The notes under the pieces: generated by a model
What the model saw: only the letters and a program-made list of their open reading frames with translations
What the model was told of the DNA's origin: nothing
Database searches by the model: none
Shown here: piece after piece, positions 61,272 through 64,000 of the stretch
How positions within the stretch are numbered: position 1 is the stretch's first letter
Layout: the number at the start of each line of letters is the position of its first letter
Position numbers and translations under genes: made by a program
Assembly: GCF_026151165.2 (NCBI RefSeq)
Contig: NZ_CP117849.1
Coordinates: 2,108,001-2,172,000, forward strand
Length of the DNA stretch: 64,000 nt
Reading direction: 5' to 3'
DNA from: Cryobacterium sp. SO2
GTDB taxonomy: Bacteria; Actinomycetota; Actinomycetes; Actinomycetales; Microbacteriaceae

Positions 61272-61371
61272 TCCGCGCCGGGCCCTCCTCCACAAGCGGC
61301 CAATTCCACGACCTTTCCACACCCCCTATTTCCGGGGTTGGAGTGTCGGTGGTGGGTGCGATTATCAACGC

Positions 61372-62886
61372 ATGAGCAGCCCAGCAGAGCAGTTCCCGCC
61401 CGATCCGGATGACCCGGATCACGACGCCCGCGGCCCGGACGCCGGTGCCCACGAACACGCCCACCGACGACGCCGCACCCTGCAGGAACAGGCCCGGACA
61501 ACCCTGGCCAGGAAGGTCGCGAAGGCCCAGAAAGCCCACCGGGGCATCGCGAAAGCGAACGCGAAACGGGCCCGCGTGCTCGCCGACCTGCAGCAGTGGA
61601 GCAGCGACCCGGTGAACGCGAAACTGCTCAACCCCGACTACGCCCTGGAAGGCGTTCGCGGCCCGGTCCTGACCGACGCGCAGGCGAGTCCGCGGACGAT
61701 CGCCGCGTGGGAAGACCAGGAGATCGCCCGCCGCACCGTGATCAGCGAGGTCGCGTGCGCCCTGCATGTGGCCGATCGCACCGCGGAGAACCTGATCGGC
61801 GAATCCGCGTTGTTCGCCGGGCCGATGAAGGCGACCCTGACGGCGATGAGCCAGGGTGAGATCAGCTACCGGCACGGTCAGGTGCTCATGGAGCAACTCA
61901 GCTTCATCCCGCTCGAGGAAGCCGCCGAGCTGGAAGCAGAGCTGTTGCCCGCGGCCAAGGACCTCACCGTGGGCAAGCTGAAGGTGAAGGCCCGACGGTT
62001 GCGGGAGCACCGGCACCCGGAAACCCTCACCGTCCGCGCCACAGCCGCCGTGGCCGAGCGCGGGGTGTGGTGGGAGGGCCGACCCGATGGCATGGGCACT
62101 CTCACCTGGTACGGCACCGCCGAGCAAACTCAGGCCGCGCACGACCGACTCACCCGCATCGCCCAATCCACCCAGGACGCCGAACGCCAGGACGACAACA
62201 TCCCGGAAGACCAGCGCCGCACCATCAGCCAGATCTGCGCCGACGCGCTGGCGGACCTGACCCTGGACGGCGTCACCCCGACCGGCACCGGCGGCGGCAT
62301 CCACGGCCAAGTCATGGTCACCGTCCCGGTGCTCACCCTGCTGGGCCGCACCGAGGAGCCCGGTTTCCTCGAAGGATACGGGCCGATCCCCGCCGACGTC
62401 GCCCGGGAAATCACCGGCGGAGCGCCCAGTCTCACCCGACTGCTCACCCACCCGGAAACCGGTGCCGTGCTCTCCGTCGGGAAGAAGTGCTACACCGTCC
62501 CCGCCGACCTCCGCCGCTGGCTCAGACTACGAGACGGCACCTGCCGGTTCCCCGGCTGCACTAGACCTGCCTCCCGCAGCGAGATCGACCACACCACAGC
62601 GTGGGAGCACGGCGGACCCACCGACTACGACAACCTCGCCCACCTCTGCGGCCCCCACCACCGGCTCAAACACCAGACCCTATGGTCGGTCGTGCAGGAA
62701 CCCGGCGGAATCCTGGTCTGGACCTCCCCGGCCGGGGCCGCCCACCGCACCTACCCCGAAACCACCCTCGGACCACCACCCACACTGCCCCCAAAGCACG
62801 CCCCATCCGCGACCCCGACTCCCGAAAGACCGACGCCGCCATCCGGGCCCACGGCAGGCGATCTACCCGGAGAACCACCGTTCTAG
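61372..62886 (+). CDS. DUF222 / HNH endonuclease domain protein
   Basis: The 504-residue protein has an N-terminal DUF222 region and a C-terminal HNH motif (CRFPGCTRPASRSEIDHTTAWEHGG, then LCGPHHRLKH) with two cysteine pairs typical of zinc-bound HNH. Members are numerous in actinobacteria (13E12 repeat family) and their role is unknown. The C-terminal tail is proline-rich. It looks leaderless, with GATTAT six bases before the ATG. Confidence 0.92.
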   Translation: MSSPAEQFPPDPDDPDHDARGPDAGAHEHAHRRRRTLQEQARTTLARKVAKAQKAHRGIAKANAKRARVLADLQQWSSDPVNAKLLNPDYALEGVRGPVLTDAQASPRTIAAWEDQEIARRTVISEVACALHVADRTAENLIGESALFAGPMKATLTAMSQGEISYRHGQVLMEQLSFIPLEEAAELEAELLPAAKDLTVGKLKVKARRLREHRHPETLTVRATAAVAERGVWWEGRPDGMGTLTWYGTAEQTQAAHDRLTRIAQSTQDAERQDDNIPEDQRRTISQICADALADLTLDGVTPTGTGGGIHGQVMVTVPVLTLLGRTEEPGFLEGYGPIPADVAREITGGAPSLTRLLTHPETGAVLSVGKKCYTVPADLRRWLRLRDGTCRFPGCTRPASRSEIDHTTAWEHGGPTDYDNLAHLCGPHHRLKHQTLWSVVQEPGGILVWTSPAGAAHRTYPETTLGPPPTLPPKHAPSATPTPERPTPPSGPTAGDLPGEPPF

Positions 62887-62965
62887 ACGGCGCCTCCCCG
62901 ACAACCAGCTTGCTGTTCCGGCAACCATATTTGTCAACACGCGCCACCGCGATCACCATGGTGAC

Positions 62966-64000
62966 ATGACCAGCCAGAGCACGCCAGCACCCGTTAGCCA
63001 GAGTCCCGACGCCGACTACGACGTCATCATTGTCGGCGGAGGTGCGGCGGGACTCAGCGCCGCAGTTGTCCTCGGGCGCGCCCGCCGCTCCGTGCTCGTG
63101 ATCGACGGGGGCGAGCCCCGCAACGCGCCGGCCGAGGGAGTGCACGGCTTCCTCACCCGCGACGGCCTCAGCCCGGCCGAGTTGGTGCGCATCGGCCAGG
63201 CTGAGGCCCGCTCGTACGGCGCCGTGATCCGGTCCGGCCGGGCAGTCGACACCCGGCGCACACCGGCCGGTTTCGCGGTGACCGTCGATGACGGCACGAC
63301 GGCCACCGGCCGCAGACTGCTGGTCGCGACCGGTCTCGTCGACGAACTTCCCGCTGTTCCCGGCCTCGCCGAGAGGTGGGGCCGGGACGTGCTGCACTGC
63401 CCGTACTGCCACGGCTGGGAAGTACGCGACCAGGCCATCGGCATCCTCGGCACTGGCCCGAAGTCGGTGCATCAGGCCCTGCTCTTCCGGCAGTGGAGCG
63501 CGAACGTCACCCTATTCCTGCACCGGGAGATGCTCGACTCCACCGGTGCGGCCTCCGGAGAGCACGGTCCGACCGAGTCGGAGTGGGAGCAACTCGCCGC
63601 CCGCGGAATCAGCGTCGTCATCGGCCCGGTCGAGGCGCTCGACGTGCAGGCTGATGCCCTGGCGGGCGTTCGCCTGGCCAGCGGCCACCTGATTCCGCTG
63701 CAGGCCCTCGTCGTGGCCCCGAGATTCACAGCGCGCACGGCGTTCCTGGCCGGGCTGGGTATCGCCTCGATGCCGCATCCGTTGGGCGTCGGCACATACC
63801 TGGATACCGACGAGATGGGCCGGGTGCTGCACGACGGTGTGGTGGTCGCCGGTGTGTGGGCGGCAGGGAACGCCGCCAACCTGATGGCACAAGTGGTCGT
63901 CTCGGCCGCCGCCGGGCTCAGCGTGGCCACGAATATCAATTCCGACTTCATCCTCGACGAGGTCCAGTCCGCCGTGGCGGAGTACCGTCGACCGTTCTCT
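62966..64000 (+). CDS. Thioredoxin-reductase-like flavoprotein (partial, runs off the window)
   Basis: The reading frame is open from the ATG at 62966 to the end of the window, 345 codons without a stop. The N-terminus has the FAD-binding DVIIVGGGAAGLSAA motif near residues 19-33. A CPYC pair in LHCPYCHGWEVRD near residue 147 matches the redox-active site of thioredoxin-reductase-like enzymes, and GVWAAGNAANL gives the second FAD motif. It probably reduces a small thiol substrate. The true stop lies beyond base 64000. Confidence 0.85.
   Translation, partial: MTSQSTPAPVSQSPDADYDVIIVGGGAAGLSAAVVLGRARRSVLVIDGGEPRNAPAEGVHGFLTRDGLSPAELVRIGQAEARSYGAVIRSGRAVDTRRTPAGFAVTVDDGTTATGRRLLVATGLVDELPAVPGLAERWGRDVLHCPYCHGWEVRDQAIGILGTGPKSVHQALLFRQWSANVTLFLHREMLDSTGAASGEHGPTESEWEQLAARGISVVIGPVEALDVQADALAGVRLASGHLIPLQALVVAPRFTARTAFLAGLGIASMPHPLGVGTYLDTDEMGRVLHDGVVVAGVWAAGNAANLMAQVVVSAAAGLSVATNINSDFILDEVQSAVAEYRRPFS

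Overview
The window is high-GC chromosomal DNA from an actinobacterium. The block order is the classic actinobacterial one: pyrR-pyrB-pyrC-carA-carB-pyrF-mIHF/gmk-rpoZ-coaBC-metK-priA-fmt-rsmB-rpe, then rel-secF-secD-yajC-ruvB-ruvA-ruvC-yebC. There is also a helicase-dead PriA, a DUF222/HNH protein and many leaderless promoters. An mIHF-guanylate kinase fusion and the GIIDPP-type omega subunit point to Microbacteriaceae, perhaps Cryobacterium-like. The genus is a guess made without a search.

Layout. 1-18050 (mostly minus strand): the first codons of a probable hisE, then rpe, rsmB, fmt, priA, metK, coaBC, rpoZ, gmk, pyrF, carB, carA, a PH-like membrane protein, pyrC, pyrB and pyrR. Many neighbours overlap by a few bases, so this looks like one long pyrimidine/housekeeping operon read from pyrR toward rpe. 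The pyrR leader folds into a hairpin with a CNGNGA hexaloop that buries the Shine-Dalgarno. 18088-21850: an accessory stretch between pyrR and nusB, holding an IS481-family element inserted into a nested palindrome with a 15-bp target duplication, an unrecognised protein, a 15-bp minisatellite and a DsbA-like membrane protein. 21853-23394: nusB, efp, aroQ. 23478-28750: a second accessory block between aroQ and aroB, holding a DUF2975 membrane protein with a small HTH partner, DUF779, an acetaldehyde-type dehydrogenase, a membrane protein and a GAF-containing regulator. It ends at a second copy of the nested palindrome.

28757-37349: aroB, aroK, aroC, aroE, mltG, ruvX and alaS, a tight shikimate/cell-wall/translation operon. 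37419-40441: two small membrane proteins, rpsD with a clear terminator, and rarA. 40605-43550 (plus): a membrane-anchored cyclophilin, a DUF349 protein and an AbiEi-like protein. 43529-52362 (minus): rel, secF, secD, yajC, a ruvB with an apparent single-base frameshift, ruvA, ruvC, yebC. 52569-57406 (minus): a DUF1697 protein, pdxT, pdxS, a HIT protein and thrS. 57489-58704: an ECF sigma factor with an overlapping single-pass membrane protein. 58887-59920: a duplicated Val(GAC)-Cys(GCA)-Gly(GCC) tRNA triplet on the minus strand and tRNA-Val(CAC) on the plus strand. 60015-64000: glpX, an ABM-type monooxygenase, a DUF222/HNH protein and the start of a thioredoxin-reductase-like flavoprotein.

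The strongest unusual signals are the PyrR-type leader hairpin, the nested palindrome family (one copy split by the IS), five or more independent 15-bp minisatellites, the mIHF-Gmk fusion and the ruvB frameshift. No gene-free stretch exceeds 300 bases, apart from the tRNA region described feature by feature. No CRISPR array or prophage was seen.
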